A DNA stretch of 64,000 bases from Pararhizobium mangrovi (GCF_006516965.1 NZ_VHLH01000001.1:186001-250000), one strand, 5' to 3'. Counted from the stretch's first letter, positions 27,582 to 37,509 are shown. Made by a program: numbers and translations. Notes: a model not told the origin generated them from the letters alone.

Positions 27582-28675
27582 GAATCGTACAGGTTCAAAC
27601 GCAGGCCGAGGCGGCCGGGGCACAACGCGTTTCCGACATGGTGGGTGCCGGGCTCCGGGCGCGCGGCCATTCGGTGCGCACCGTCTTCATGTACCGGAAG
27701 ACCGACGCCTACGACGCCGATCCATACGCCGACTTCGTCCTTCAGGAGGCCCCGGCGGGCGCGTTCGGGCGCATGCGCGCGGTCGCCGGCCTCGTGCGCT
27801 ATCTCCGTGCGCAAAAGCCGGAGACGGTCATCACCTACCAGCACTACGGCAATCTATTCGGCACGTTCGCGGCTCGGCTCGCCGGCGTGCCGCGCATCGT
27901 CGCCAACCAGAGCAGGCAGCCGCAGACAAAGGGGGTTTCCGGCCTGATCTCGCAGGTCGACAAGGCGATGGGCACCGCCGGTCTCTACCACGCCAACATC
28001 GTCAATTCGGCCTGGAACGAAGCGCAGTTCGCCGGATTTCCTTCGCGTTATCGCGCACGTCTGAAACGGATCGATCACGGCGTGGAGCGTGCCGACATGC
28101 TCCACGACAAGGCATCCGCCCGCGAGCGCTTCGATCTGCCCGGCAATGTACCGCTTGCCGTCACGACGGGCCGGCTCGTCGCGGGCAAGAACCAGATCGC
28201 CCTTCTTGGCGCCTTGCGGAAGGAAGGCGATCTGCACGCGGCGATCGCCGGTGTGGGACCGGACCGCGAGGGGCTCGAAGCGTTCGCCCGCGAGAACGGC
28301 ATCGCCGAACGGGTGCACTTCGTCGGCGAATTGTCCCCGCAGGAGGTTCGAGCGTTTCTCGCAGCCGGCGATCTTTACGTCTTCGCCTCTCGCTCGGAAA
28401 GCTTCGGGCTTTCCGTCGTCGAGGCGGCGATCGCCGGTCTGCCGATCGTCTCGTCGAACCTCGACGTGCTGCGGGAGGTGCTGACGACCGACGATGGAGA
28501 AACGGCGGCGATCTTTGCCGAGACCAACGACGCGGCCGGCATGGCGGCGGCGATCGCGCGCCTGCGGGCGGACCCCGCGCTCGCGGCCCGATTGTCCGCT
28601 GCCGGCAGGCGGCTTGTGGAACGCTATGCGCCGGAGCGCATGTGCGCGGGCTACGAAGCGTTGCTTACGCCGTAG
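27578..28675 (+). CDS. GT4-family glycosyltransferase
   Basis: A 365-residue GT-B retaining glycosyltransferase that adds a sugar to a lipid-linked exopolysaccharide intermediate. The N-terminal half has MRIVQVQTQAEAAGAQRVSD and a Rossmann pattern; the C-terminal half has TTGRLVAGKNQ, VGPDREGLE, VHFVGELSPQEV and FASRSESFGLSVVEAAIAGL, in which E-x7-E is the nucleotide-sugar-binding motif. It starts at ATG 27578 within the flippase stop (ATGA overlap), so translation is coupled. The sugar is unknown. Confidence 0.88.
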   Translation: MRIVQVQTQAEAAGAQRVSDMVGAGLRARGHSVRTVFMYRKTDAYDADPYADFVLQEAPAGAFGRMRAVAGLVRYLRAQKPETVITYQHYGNLFGTFAARLAGVPRIVANQSRQPQTKGVSGLISQVDKAMGTAGLYHANIVNSAWNEAQFAGFPSRYRARLKRIDHGVERADMLHDKASARERFDLPGNVPLAVTTGRLVAGKNQIALLGALRKEGDLHAAIAGVGPDREGLEAFARENGIAERVHFVGELSPQEVRAFLAAGDLYVFASRSESFGLSVVEAAIAGLPIVSSNLDVLREVLTTDDGETAAIFAETNDAAGMAAAIARLRADPALAARLSAAGRRLVERYAPERMCAGYEALLTP

Positions 28676-28699
28676 ACCCCCGAGGGGCCGCTTTTCCCG

Positions 28700-30166
28700 C
28701 TATCGCTTTCGCATGGGCGCGATGCCGTCGATCACTTCCAGCGGACCGGCGCGGTTCAGCGTATGGACCATCGGGTGCGGCCAGTCGCCGGCCGTGCCGA
28801 TGGCCAAGGGCTTGCCGAAGCGCACGGCCTGCGTGTCGAGCCGTTCAAGCGCCGCGAGGCCGAGCCCGCCGCCATAGCCGAGCGTTCCGTCCTGAACCGG
28901 CAGGGCAAGCCGGCCATTCGCCATGACGAACGCTCCACCCGGCCTGGCGCGCCTTCGATCGATGAGGATCGGGTTCGCCGGATGGGCATGCCACGGGCCT
29001 TCGAGGCGATCGGCGTGGAAGACGACCATCGTGTCCGACGTGCTGCCGAAACCGTCTCGTTCGCTCGCCACGAGCCACAGAAGGCCGTCGTGTTCGAGCA
29101 GCGTCGCGTCCGAAATCTCCCGGTCCTCGACAAGGGTCGCGGCCGGTCGCCAGCGATCGGGGAACGGATCGGCGCGATAGAGGGTCAGGCGGCGGCTCTG
29201 GCTCGCCTCGGGAAGCATCCAGATCGCGCCGTCGCGGGCAAAGACCTGCGGATAAGAAAGGTGGTGCGCCTCTTCGAGCACCGGACGCGGCTGCGAAGTG
29301 CGACCATTCCCGTCGAAGGCGACGTGGGAGATCACGGCCTTGCCGGTGGCGTGCGGATAATCCTCGACGAAGAGATGAAAGCCGTTTCCGTCGTTAAACG
29401 CGAACGGATCGGCGAAAAAGCGCGTGCCGTCGTCGGGTAGAACCTGCCACCCGGTGCCGAGCGCACCGGTTTCGGCGACGCCCGGGCCTTCGTGGAAGCG
29501 ATAGCCGACCCGCCAGTGCGCCTGCCGGTAGCGGGCCCGGCGGAGAACCTCGCGCGCGAGACGGGGGGCACCATGCGAGAGGTATTGCAGGGCAAAGGAC
29601 GAAACGGCGGGGCCCTGCCCCGGCACCGCGGTTTCCGGCGCAACGACGTCCGCGGCTGGATCGAGTGCGGCGACCTGAGCGACGACGAGGGTGACGGCGC
29701 GTGCGAGGACGTCTTCCAGCGCCAGGGCGACGGAGGAGGGCGTATCGACCATCGGGGCCGCGTGGGCAACGGGCATGCCGTCGCGAAGCAGCGTGATCTG
29801 CGGCAGGTCGCCGGCGGCAAGCGTCGCCGCGGCGTCGGCTTCGAAGCTCCGCCCGGAAGCGGCGAGCGCGAAGGTGGTCGCCGCGGCGTTCTTTCGCTGT
29901 CCGGCGAGATCCACGACGAGGTCGACGGGTCGGTCGTTTCCGCTGGCGGCGATCGGCGCACGCACGGCGAAGAGCGGCTCGCTTCTTCGGCCGGCCATTC
30001 GCCATTCGAACGCAAGGCTTGCCGCCGCGATGACGGGCCATGCGGCACGCGGCTCCTCGACGAGGCGCACCGTTACGGCATGGCCGACTGCGGCCAGACG
30101 TTCGCAGATTTCGACCTGCCAGCGCCGCGGACGACGCGACGGCACGTGAATTTCGATGCCGGGCAT
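28700..30166 (-). CDS. Beta-propeller GIPC-transferase-like protein of EPS cluster
   Basis: A 488-residue protein. The N-terminal ~200 residues are Ala-rich and resemble a formyltransferase/Rossmann-like region (MPGIEIHVPSRRPRRWQVEI). The C-terminal ~280 residues carry repeated blade-like strands with ADPFAFNDGNGFHLFVEDY, HLSYPQVFARDGAIWMLPE, EISDATLLEHDGLLWLVASE, and RPGGAFVMANGRLALPVQDG. That W/D-rich five-blade pattern is what I know from the 'glucosamine inositolphosphorylceramide transferase 1 N-terminal' family, seen in bacterial polysaccharide loci. The exact reaction is not known to me. It is convergent with the GT4 gene. Confidence 0.65.
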   Translation of the reverse strand: MPGIEIHVPSRRPRRWQVEICERLAAVGHAVTVRLVEEPRAAWPVIAAASLAFEWRMAGRRSEPLFAVRAPIAASGNDRPVDLVVDLAGQRKNAAATTFALAASGRSFEADAAATLAAGDLPQITLLRDGMPVAHAAPMVDTPSSVALALEDVLARAVTLVVAQVAALDPAADVVAPETAVPGQGPAVSSFALQYLSHGAPRLAREVLRRARYRQAHWRVGYRFHEGPGVAETGALGTGWQVLPDDGTRFFADPFAFNDGNGFHLFVEDYPHATGKAVISHVAFDGNGRTSQPRPVLEEAHHLSYPQVFARDGAIWMLPEASQSRRLTLYRADPFPDRWRPAATLVEDREISDATLLEHDGLLWLVASERDGFGSTSDTMVVFHADRLEGPWHAHPANPILIDRRRARPGGAFVMANGRLALPVQDGTLGYGGGLGLAALERLDTQAVRFGKPLAIGTAGDWPHPMVHTLNRAGPLEVIDGIAPMRKR

Positions 30167-30253
30167 GGGTCTCCTCGCGGAACGGATACGGTCACCGTTC
30201 CACCATGGCGCGAAAGCGTTACGCCACGGTTTCGCGATCGCCGAAACGTGGCG

Positions 30254-31063
30254 TTACGCCGAGCGGCGGAGCATGGCGAGGAGCGCGCGGGGATTGGTGG
30301 CGAGGTAGCGTCCGGCGAGGCGGCGCGGTTCCTGCATCATGCGCCACAGCCATTCGAGGCTCATGTGCTGCAAGACGAGCGGGGCGCGGCGGGTCTTGCC
30401 GGCCAGATGGTCGAACAGGCCGCCGGACGTCTTGATCATGCCGACATTCGGCAGGCGGTGGCCATGCTCGCGCATGAAGCGCTGCTCCAGCGGAACGCCG
30501 AGGCCGAGCCAGAGAACGTCGGGCGCGAGCGCGTCGATCTGGGCGAGCTTGGCGAAAAGGGCCTCGCCTTCGAGGTAGCCGTGCGAGAAGCCGACGACGT
30601 CGAGCTGCGGATAGGCCGCGCGTGCGACGTCCACGGCCTTTTCGACATGATGCGGCGTGGCGCCGAACATGTAGAAGCGTTCGCCACCGGTCTCGGCAAG
30701 GCGCGCCGCATCGTGGAAGAGGTCGGTGGTCGCGACGCGCTCCGGCAGCGAGACGCGGCACAGAAGCCGGGAGGCGAGCACCAGGGACTGGCCGTCGGCG
30801 ACGATCTGGTCGGCCTCGGCGAAGAGGGCCGCGATCGCGTCGTCGCGGTCGCAGTGTGCAAGCACTTCGCCGTTGGCGGAGGTATAGGCGAGGGGGCGAT
30901 CGCCGCGGGGATGCTCGCGGGCGGCCCTCAGCATCATCCGGGCAGCGTCGGCGCGATCCAGCACCGCGATCGGCAGTCCGCCGACGGTGATCGTCTCGCG
31001 CCCGTGTGCCGCCGTCTGCCGGAGAGAACGAGCCGGTACCCTGACATTTTCCACGCTCGACAT
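30254..31063 (-). CDS. WecB/TagA/CpsF (GT26) glycosyltransferase
   Basis: A 269-residue glycosyltransferase that adds N-acetylmannosamine-, glucosamine- or related residues to a lipid-linked acceptor. Signature segments are GGLPIAVLDRADA, the TSANGEVLAHCDRD motif (TxN and catalytic Asp), VADGQSLV, RFYMFGATPHHVEKA and PDVLWLGLGVPLEQRF. The start ATG 31063 (MSSVENVRVPAR) gives family length; the longer frame adds unrelated residues. It lies 87 bp upstream of the propeller protein on the same strand, so the two likely form an operon. Confidence 0.88.
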   Translation of the reverse strand: MSSVENVRVPARSLRQTAAHGRETITVGGLPIAVLDRADAARMMLRAAREHPRGDRPLAYTSANGEVLAHCDRDDAIAALFAEADQIVADGQSLVLASRLLCRVSLPERVATTDLFHDAARLAETGGERFYMFGATPHHVEKAVDVARAAYPQLDVVGFSHGYLEGEALFAKLAQIDALAPDVLWLGLGVPLEQRFMREHGHRLPNVGMIKTSGGLFDHLAGKTRRAPLVLQHMSLEWLWRMMQEPRRLAGRYLATNPRALLAMLRRSA

Positions 31064-31252
31064 GCGCTGCTCGTTTGTTCCGATCACAGACGCATGTGCG
31101 CCCCCTCTCAAAACTGTAGGGGAGCGTTCGGGGAAAAGGAAACCGTTGTTGCGGAAAGGGTTAAGCGACGGTTGAGGGCGTGCCGGGATGGACGCAAGCG
31201 AACGGCGAAGGCGTGCGGGCGACATGCCTTCGCCGTCGGCCGGGCGGCAGGA

Positions 31253-32098
31253 TCAGCCTTCGTCGACGAAGGCGTCGAACGCTGCGGCGTAATCCGGATG
31301 CCAACGCGAAAGCGGCGGACGGTTTTCCGCGATGTCGCCGGCCGCCCACAGGATGCGGCGCTCATCGAGCCTGCGCGTCACGTCGTTGTCCGGGCACAGG
31401 ATGTAGAAATCGTCGGCGTCGAGACGCTCGAACATGAAGTCGATCGTCTGTTCCGGGGTCCAGGCGGCGTCCGGCTTCTCGCTTTCGCCGGGTCGGGTGA
31501 GGGGGGTGAAGACGAAGCCCGGGATGAGCATGCGCGCCTCGACGCGGCAGCCTTCCCGGTTGCGCAGGTCGTGCTGCAGCGCTTCGGAGAACGCCTTCAC
31601 GCCGGCCTTGGCGACATTGTAGGCCGGGTCGCCGGGCGGCGTCGTGATGCCCTGCTTGGACCCGGTGTTGATCACGAGCCCCTCGCGCCCGCGCTCGATC
31701 ATCGCCGGCACGAAGGTCTGCGCGACGTTGACGATGCCCCACAGATTGACGTCGATGACGTGCTGCCAGTTCTGGCGCGGGCCAAAGACGTCGCTGCCGG
31801 GCTGCACGCCGGCATTGTTCATCAGGACATCGACGCCGCCGAAGCGCGCGCGGATATCCTCCTCGATCCGGGCGACGGCTTCGAGCCGGGCGACGTTGAC
31901 CTCGAATGCCGCGACTTCGGCGCCCTCGGCCGCTTCGTCGGCGACGGCCTCGCGCGCTTCGGCAAGCCGTTCGTCGCCGAGATCGACGATGCACACGGAC
32001 ATGCCGAGGCCGGCGAAGCGCTTGGCGGCGGCAAGGCCGATCCCCGATGCGCCGCCGCTGACGAGGGCGACGTTTCCGGAAGCAAGGGCTGGATGCAT
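31253..32098 (-). CDS. SDR-family oxidoreductase
   Basis: A 281-residue classical short-chain dehydrogenase. It has the NAD(P) loop SGGASGIGLAAAKR, NNAGVQ, the catalytic Ser in VINTGSKQG and the Tyr-x3-Lys in PAYNVAKAGVK. A C-terminal extension (DFMFERLDADDFYILCPDND) is longer than in simple SDRs. ATG 32098 (MHPALASGN) fits the family. Substrate is unknown. It is divergent from prkA over a 423-bp gap. Confidence 0.88.
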   Translation of the reverse strand: MHPALASGNVALVSGGASGIGLAAAKRFAGLGMSVCIVDLGDERLAEAREAVADEAAEGAEVAAFEVNVARLEAVARIEEDIRARFGGVDVLMNNAGVQPGSDVFGPRQNWQHVIDVNLWGIVNVAQTFVPAMIERGREGLVINTGSKQGITTPPGDPAYNVAKAGVKAFSEALQHDLRNREGCRVEARMLIPGFVFTPLTRPGESEKPDAAWTPEQTIDFMFERLDADDFYILCPDNDVTRRLDERRILWAAGDIAENRPPLSRWHPDYAAAFDAFVDEG

Positions 32099-32521
32099 GG
32101 TCGAGACTCCGTTCGTGGTCTTGCGAATGGGCACGGCTCGGTGCGCCGGCGGCGCGAGTGGCCGAAGCGCTTTCCGATCGCGTTCGAACCGGCATATGGC
32201 GCGGCCTGCCGCGCGTGGAACCGGGCCCCTTCACAAAATGGCGATGCAAGAGAATCTTGCGGAATGTTCACGTGCCAAATCCGCAAGAACACTATATAGT
32301 TCATCGAAGGGCGAATCGGAGAGACTTTAACCGGCACGAGAGTGATGCCGATGCCAACGTCTCGGAATCCGGCTCGGGCACATAGGTCGCCCGTAAGTAA
32401 CGAAAACGCCGCGCGCCAGAGAGCGCACGGGTTCCGATCGGCCAGCACTTCTGCCAGCGACGTCCTTCGTCTGTTTGGAACAGCGCGTTCTTGTCCCTGA
32501 CCAAGACGACGGGAGAATTGC
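32099..32521. promoter_or_regulatory. Divergent promoter region SDR / prkA
   Basis: 423 bp with no gene recognised. An inverted repeat CTTGCGGA (32256-32263) and TCCGCAAG (32280-32287) with a 16-nt spacer lies next to CTATATAG (32292-32299) and a TTCACG (32267-32272). This could hold a regulator site and a promoter for the divergent genes, but spacing between the TTCACG and TATATA boxes (20 bp) is not ideal. Confidence 0.35.
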
Positions 32522-34471
32522 ATGCCGATGCACGATACCGATGTTTTCGATCTTTTTTCCGAACTTTACAGCCGCGAGCGCCACGAGGAGATGAGCTTGC
32601 AGGAATACCTGCTTGCTGCTCGTGACGACCCGTCGATGTACGCGACTGCGCCGGAACGCATGATGAAGGCGATCGGCGAACCCGCCCTGATCGATACCAG
32701 CGAGGACGCCCGCCTCGGCCGCATCTTCGCCAACCGCACGGTCAAGATCTATCCGGCGTTTGCCGACTTCTACGGAATGGAGGAGACCGTCGAGCGGATC
32801 GTCTCGTATTTCCGCCATGCCGCGCAGGGGCTGGAGGAGCGCAAGCAGATCCTCTACCTGCTCGGCCCGGTCGGCGGCGGCAAGTCTTCGCTCGCCGAGC
32901 GCCTGAAGCGGCTAATGGAAGAGCAGCCGATCTATACGCTCAAGGTCGGCGAGGAGATCTCCCCCGTCTTCGAAAGCCCGCTCGGCCTCTTTCGGCCGGA
33001 CCGCATGGGCGACCTTCTGGAAGAAAAGTACGGCATCGCGCGCCGGCGGCTGACGGGGCTGATGTCGCCTTGGGCGACCAAGCGGCTCGATGCGCTGAAC
33101 GGCGACATCTCGCGCTTTTCCGTCATCAAGCTCGTGCCATCGCGGCTGCGCCAGATCGGCATCGCCAAGACCGAGCCCGGCGACGAGAACAACCAGGACG
33201 TCTCCGCGCTCGTCGGCAAGGTCGATATCCGCCAGCTCGAGAACTTCAACCAGGCGGACCCGGACGCCTATTCCTATTCGGGCGGGCTGAACCGCACGAC
33301 GCAGGGCATGCTCGAGTTCGTCGAGATGTTCAAGGCGCCGATCAAGGTGCTGCACCCGCTGCTGACGGCGACGCAGGAGGGCAACTACAACGGGACCGAG
33401 AACTTCGGCGCGTTCCCCTATCAGGGCATCGTGCTCGCGCACTCGAACGAATCGGAATGGCTGCAGTTTCGCAACAACCGCAACAACGAGGCCTTTCTCG
33501 ACCGCATCCAGGTGGTCAAGGTGCCGTATTGCCTGCGCGTGACCGAGGAAAAGCATATCTACGAAAAGCTGCTTCGCGAGAGCGAGCTGGCAAGCAATTC
33601 CTGCGCGCCGGAGGTGCTCGAGATCCTCGCGCGCTTTTCCGTCGCGACGCGGCTTTCCGAGCACGAGAATTCGCCGCTCTTCACCAAGATGCGCGTCTAT
33701 GACGGCGAGAATCTGAAGGATACGGATCCGAAGGCGAAGTCGGTGCAGGAGTACCGGGATGCGGCCGGCGTCGACGAGGGGATGACAGGCATTTCCACCC
33801 GCTTCGCCTTCAAGGTGCTTTCCGCGACGTTCAATTTCGACACCGCGCAGGTGGCGGCCGATCCGGTGCATCTGATGTACGTGCTCGAACAGGCGATCCG
33901 TCGCGAGCAGTTCCCGCCGGAGACGGAGGCGAAGTATCTCGACTTCCTGAAGTCCGAGCTCGCACCGCGCTACGCGGAGTTCATCGGCTACGAGATCCAG
34001 AAGGCGTATCTGGAATCCTACAGCGAGTACGGGCAGAACCTCTTCGACCGCTACATCGCCTACGCCGATGCGTGGATCGAGGACCAGGACTTCAAGGATC
34101 CCGATACGGGACAGATCCTGAACCGCGAGGTGCTCGATGCCGAGCTTTCGCAGATCGAAAAGCCCGCCGGCATCGCCAATCCGAAGGATTTCCGCAACGA
34201 GGTCGTGAAGTTCACGCTCAGGGCGCGGGCACGCAACGGCGGCAAGAACCCGTCCTGGACGAGCTACGAAAAGCTGCGCGAGGTCATCGAGAAGCGCATG
34301 TTCGGTCAGGTCGAGGATCTGCTTCCCGTCATCAGCTTCGGCTCCAAGAAGGACAGCGCCACCGAGAAGCAGCATTCCGAGTTCGTCAATCGGATGATGG
34401 AGCGTGGCTATACCCAGCGCCAGGTCCGCCGGCTGGTCGACTGGTACATGCGGGTCAACAAGGCGGGGTAG
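32522..34471 (+). CDS. prkA: PrkA-family serine protein kinase / AAA ATPase
   Basis: A 649-residue stress-associated protein with an N-terminal AAA domain and a C-terminal PrkA kinase-like domain. The N-terminus MPMHDTDVFDLFSELY and Walker A LLGPVGGGKSSLAERLK (residues ~113-129) are typical; NEAFLDRIQVVKVPYCLRV lies in the AAA part. In enterobacteria the homologue YeaG works with YeaH during stationary phase and nitrogen starvation. It begins a three-gene operon with yeaH and spoVR genes, spaced 70 bp and 19 bp. The start ATG follows GACGGGAG. Confidence 0.93.
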   Translation: MPMHDTDVFDLFSELYSRERHEEMSLQEYLLAARDDPSMYATAPERMMKAIGEPALIDTSEDARLGRIFANRTVKIYPAFADFYGMEETVERIVSYFRHAAQGLEERKQILYLLGPVGGGKSSLAERLKRLMEEQPIYTLKVGEEISPVFESPLGLFRPDRMGDLLEEKYGIARRRLTGLMSPWATKRLDALNGDISRFSVIKLVPSRLRQIGIAKTEPGDENNQDVSALVGKVDIRQLENFNQADPDAYSYSGGLNRTTQGMLEFVEMFKAPIKVLHPLLTATQEGNYNGTENFGAFPYQGIVLAHSNESEWLQFRNNRNNEAFLDRIQVVKVPYCLRVTEEKHIYEKLLRESELASNSCAPEVLEILARFSVATRLSEHENSPLFTKMRVYDGENLKDTDPKAKSVQEYRDAAGVDEGMTGISTRFAFKVLSATFNFDTAQVAADPVHLMYVLEQAIRREQFPPETEAKYLDFLKSELAPRYAEFIGYEIQKAYLESYSEYGQNLFDRYIAYADAWIEDQDFKDPDTGQILNREVLDAELSQIEKPAGIANPKDFRNEVVKFTLRARARNGGKNPSWTSYEKLREVIEKRMFGQVEDLLPVISFGSKKDSATEKQHSEFVNRMMERGYTQRQVRRLVDWYMRVNKAG

Positions 34472-34541
34472 ATCGATCCGCTGATCGGCCCCGTTCGACG
34501 ACCGTCACGATGCGAAAGCCTGCTTCGGCAGAAAGGATCGG

Positions 34542-35861
34542 ATGCCCAACTACATCGATCGCCGCCTCAATCCGAAGGACAAGAGCCTCGGCAACCGGCA
34601 GCGCTTCATTCGCCGGGCCCGCGACGAGCTGAAGCGAGCGATCAACGAGCAGATCCGCACCGGACGCATCGGCGATGCGGACGGCAAGCACTCCGTGCCG
34701 GTTCCCGTTCGCGGAACGAGCGAACCGTCGTTCTCGCTCGACCCGACGAGCGGCGAGCATGAACACGTGCTGCCCGGCAACAAGCAGTTCCGCCCCGGCG
34801 ACAAGCTGCGCAAGCCGCCGGGCGGCGGGGGCGGGCAGGGCAGCGGCGGCGAACCGGGCTCGGGCGGGGACGCCGACGACGACTTCCGCTTCGTGCTCTC
34901 GCGCGAGGAGGTCATGGACCTCTTCTTCGAGGATCTCGAACTCCCCCACATGGTGAAGATGAACCTCAAGGAGGCGATCCGCTACAAGCCGCGCCGGGCG
35001 GGTTTCACCACCAGCGGATCGCCGACGAACATCAACGTCGCGCGCACCATGAAGAACAGCTTCGGCCGCCGGCTCGCGTTGAACCGGCCGAAACGCGAGG
35101 AGATCGACGCGCTTGTCGCACGCATCGCGGTAGAAGAGGCCAAGCCGAAGAGCGAGGCGCGCCGCCGTACGATCGCCGCCCTGACGGAAGAACTCGACCG
35201 GCTGGAACGCCGCCGACGCCGCGTTTCCTACGTCGATCCCATGGACATCCGCTTCAACCGGTTCGAGCAGCAGCCGATCCCGAACGCGAACGCGGTGATG
35301 TTCTGCCTGATGGACGTCTCCGGCTCCATGGGCGAGCGCGAGAAGGACCTCGCCAAGCGCTTCTTCGTGCTCCTGCACATGTTCCTGTCGCGGCGCTACG
35401 AGCGCACGGACATCGTCTTCGTGCGGCATACGCACGAGGCGAGCGAGGTGGACGAGGAAACGTTCTTCTATTCCACCCGATCCGGCGGCACGATCGTCTC
35501 CACCGCGCTTGCCGAGATGAAGCGCATCATCGACGAGCGCTATCCGTTCGACCAATGGAACATCTACGCCGCGCAGGCCTCGGACGGCGACAACAGCCGG
35601 GACGATTCGGGGCGCTGTATCGCCATGCTCGATCAGGACATCATGCCGCTGTGCCAGTACTATGCCTATGTCGAGATCATCGACCGACGCGAAAGCGACA
35701 TCTTCCGCACGACGGAGAACGGAACCGCGCTCTGGAAGGCATACAAACAGGTGAGCGAAGCCTGGGAGACCTTCCAGATGACACGCATCGCCGAGCCGGC
35801 CGACATCTACCCGGTCTTTCGCGAGCTGTTCGCGAAGGATCAGTCCGTCGGGCACGGATAG
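34542..35861 (+). CDS. yeaH: YeaH/YhbH family protein (DUF444, VWA-like)
   Basis: A 439-residue partner of PrkA. The N-terminus MPNYIDRRLNPKDKSLGNRQ is family-typical; a Gly-rich linker (GGGGGQGSGGEPGSGG, residues ~88-106) follows. The C-terminal half is a von Willebrand-like domain with a MIDAS DxSGS in CLMDVSGSMGEREKDLAKR, and the segment RRYERTDIVFVRHTHEASEV. Role is inferred from conserved linkage to PrkA and SpoVR; no biochemical activity is established to my knowledge. Confidence 0.92.
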   Translation: MPNYIDRRLNPKDKSLGNRQRFIRRARDELKRAINEQIRTGRIGDADGKHSVPVPVRGTSEPSFSLDPTSGEHEHVLPGNKQFRPGDKLRKPPGGGGGQGSGGEPGSGGDADDDFRFVLSREEVMDLFFEDLELPHMVKMNLKEAIRYKPRRAGFTTSGSPTNINVARTMKNSFGRRLALNRPKREEIDALVARIAVEEAKPKSEARRRTIAALTEELDRLERRRRRVSYVDPMDIRFNRFEQQPIPNANAVMFCLMDVSGSMGEREKDLAKRFFVLLHMFLSRRYERTDIVFVRHTHEASEVDEETFFYSTRSGGTIVSTALAEMKRIIDERYPFDQWNIYAAQASDGDNSRDDSGRCIAMLDQDIMPLCQYYAYVEIIDRRESDIFRTTENGTALWKAYKQVSEAWETFQMTRIAEPADIYPVFRELFAKDQSVGHG

Positions 35862-35880
35862 ACGGTTCGAGGAGGCGACG

Positions 35881-37422
35881 ATGACTTCCCGCACCACCGG
35901 CGGCCTGCTCTTCGAGGGTTCGGACTGGACCTTCGACACGCTCTCGCGCAGCTACGACGCGATCGAGGAGGTGGCGAAGGAAGACCTCAAGCTCGACTGC
36001 TACCCCAACCAGATGGAGATCATCTCCTCCGAGCAGATGCTCGACGCCTATTCGTCGATCGGCTTGCCGCTGATGTACCGCCACTGGTCCTTCGGCAAGC
36101 ATTTCGTCCAGGAGGAGACCGGCTACCGCAAGGGCCATCGCGGCCTCGCCTACGAGCTCGTCATCAATTCCAATCCCTGCATCGTCTACCTCATGGAAGA
36201 AAACACCATGGCGATGCAGGCGCTGGTGACGGCGCACGCCGCATTCGGCCACAACCATTTCTTCAAGAACAACTATCTGTTCCGGCAATGGACCGACGCG
36301 AACGCGATCCTGTCATACATGGCTTTCGCCAAGGACTATGTCGCGCGCTGCGAGGAACGCTATGGGCTTGCCGCCGTCGAATCGATCCTCGACGCCGCGC
36401 ACGCGCTGATGGGGCAGGGCGTCTTCCGCTACCGAAGGCCGCCGCGCCTTTCGGCCGAGCGCGAACGGCTGCGTTCGCTGGAACGGCTGGAATACGAGGA
36501 AAAGACGTTCGACGACATCTGGCGCACGCTGCCGCAGCGCGCCGGCGAGGACGAACAGGGGGAGGGCGGGCTCGATGCGCAGGAACGCCGTCGCCGGCTG
36601 AAGCTTCCCGAAGAAAACCTGCTCTACTTCATCGAGAAGAACAGCCTGATTCTGGAACCCTGGCAGCGCGAGATCGTGCGTATCGTGCGCGTGGTGGCGC
36701 AGTATTTCTATCCGCAGCGCCAGACCAAGGTGATGAACGAGGGGTGCGCCACCTTCACGCACTACACGATCCTCAACACGCTTTTCGAGCGCGGCCGCGT
36801 CGACGAGGGCACGATGCTGGAACTGCTCGCGAGCCACGCCAACGTCGTCTTCCAGCCTGAGTTCGACGACCCGCGATACGGCGCGCTCAACCCGTACGCG
36901 CTCGGTTTCGCGATGATGCAGGACATTCAGCGCATCTGTACGGAGCCGAGTTCGGAGGATCGCGACTGGTTTCCCGACATCGCCGGCAATGGCGACTGGC
37001 GGGGCACGCTGCTCGACGCCTGGGAGAACCACCGCGACGAATCCTTCGTGCGCCAGTTCCTGAGCCCCAAGGTCATGCGCGATTTCCGCCTCTTCGCGCT
37101 CGGCGACGTGGAGGGCGCCAGCCATTACGAGGTGGCGGCGATCCATGACGAGCGCGGCTATCGCCGGGTGCGCTCGCTGCTGGCCGATTCCATGGATGTC
37201 GGCGCCAACCAGCCGGATATCCAGGTGGCCGACGCCGATCTGCTCGGCAACCGCCACCTCAAGCTCGTCCATACGGTGCGCCGCGGCGTCGAGCTTTCCG
37301 ACCGCGGCCGCGAGGCGACGCTTCGCCACATCAACCGGCTGTGGGGCTACCGGGTCAGCCTCGTCAGCGTCGACGCCGAAACCGGCGAGGAACTGGACGA
37401 GTTCGCAGCCGGACCCGTATAG
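35881..37422 (+). CDS. SpoVR family protein (YcgB-like)
   Basis: A 513-residue protein of the SpoVR/YcgB family, the third member of the conserved PrkA-YeaH-SpoVR set. Visible blocks are MYRHWSFGKHFVQEE, RGLAYELVINSNPCIVYLME, AHAAFGHNHFFKNNYLF, and NEGCATFTHYTILNTLF, rich in His/Glu. SpoVR is needed for cortex formation in spore formers, but in non-spore-forming proteobacteria the role is unclear. Spaced 19 bp after yeaH, with GAGGAGGCG before ATG 35881, so it is co-transcribed. Confidence 0.92.
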   Translation: MTSRTTGGLLFEGSDWTFDTLSRSYDAIEEVAKEDLKLDCYPNQMEIISSEQMLDAYSSIGLPLMYRHWSFGKHFVQEETGYRKGHRGLAYELVINSNPCIVYLMEENTMAMQALVTAHAAFGHNHFFKNNYLFRQWTDANAILSYMAFAKDYVARCEERYGLAAVESILDAAHALMGQGVFRYRRPPRLSAERERLRSLERLEYEEKTFDDIWRTLPQRAGEDEQGEGGLDAQERRRRLKLPEENLLYFIEKNSLILEPWQREIVRIVRVVAQYFYPQRQTKVMNEGCATFTHYTILNTLFERGRVDEGTMLELLASHANVVFQPEFDDPRYGALNPYALGFAMMQDIQRICTEPSSEDRDWFPDIAGNGDWRGTLLDAWENHRDESFVRQFLSPKVMRDFRLFALGDVEGASHYEVAAIHDERGYRRVRSLLADSMDVGANQPDIQVADADLLGNRHLKLVHTVRRGVELSDRGREATLRHINRLWGYRVSLVSVDAETGEELDEFAAGPV

Positions 37423-37509
37423 GTTTCGCAGGCACCCGAACCGCGGGCGCTCTCTGGAAGGCAGGTGCGTGCGCGATCTCCCGCGTGCCGCCGGCGAAGC
37501 GAGGCAGCG

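Noticed and set aside
29492-32299. 935-codon plus-strand open frame
   Set aside because: Runs antisense through three recognisable minus-strand genes (propeller protein, GT26, SDR).
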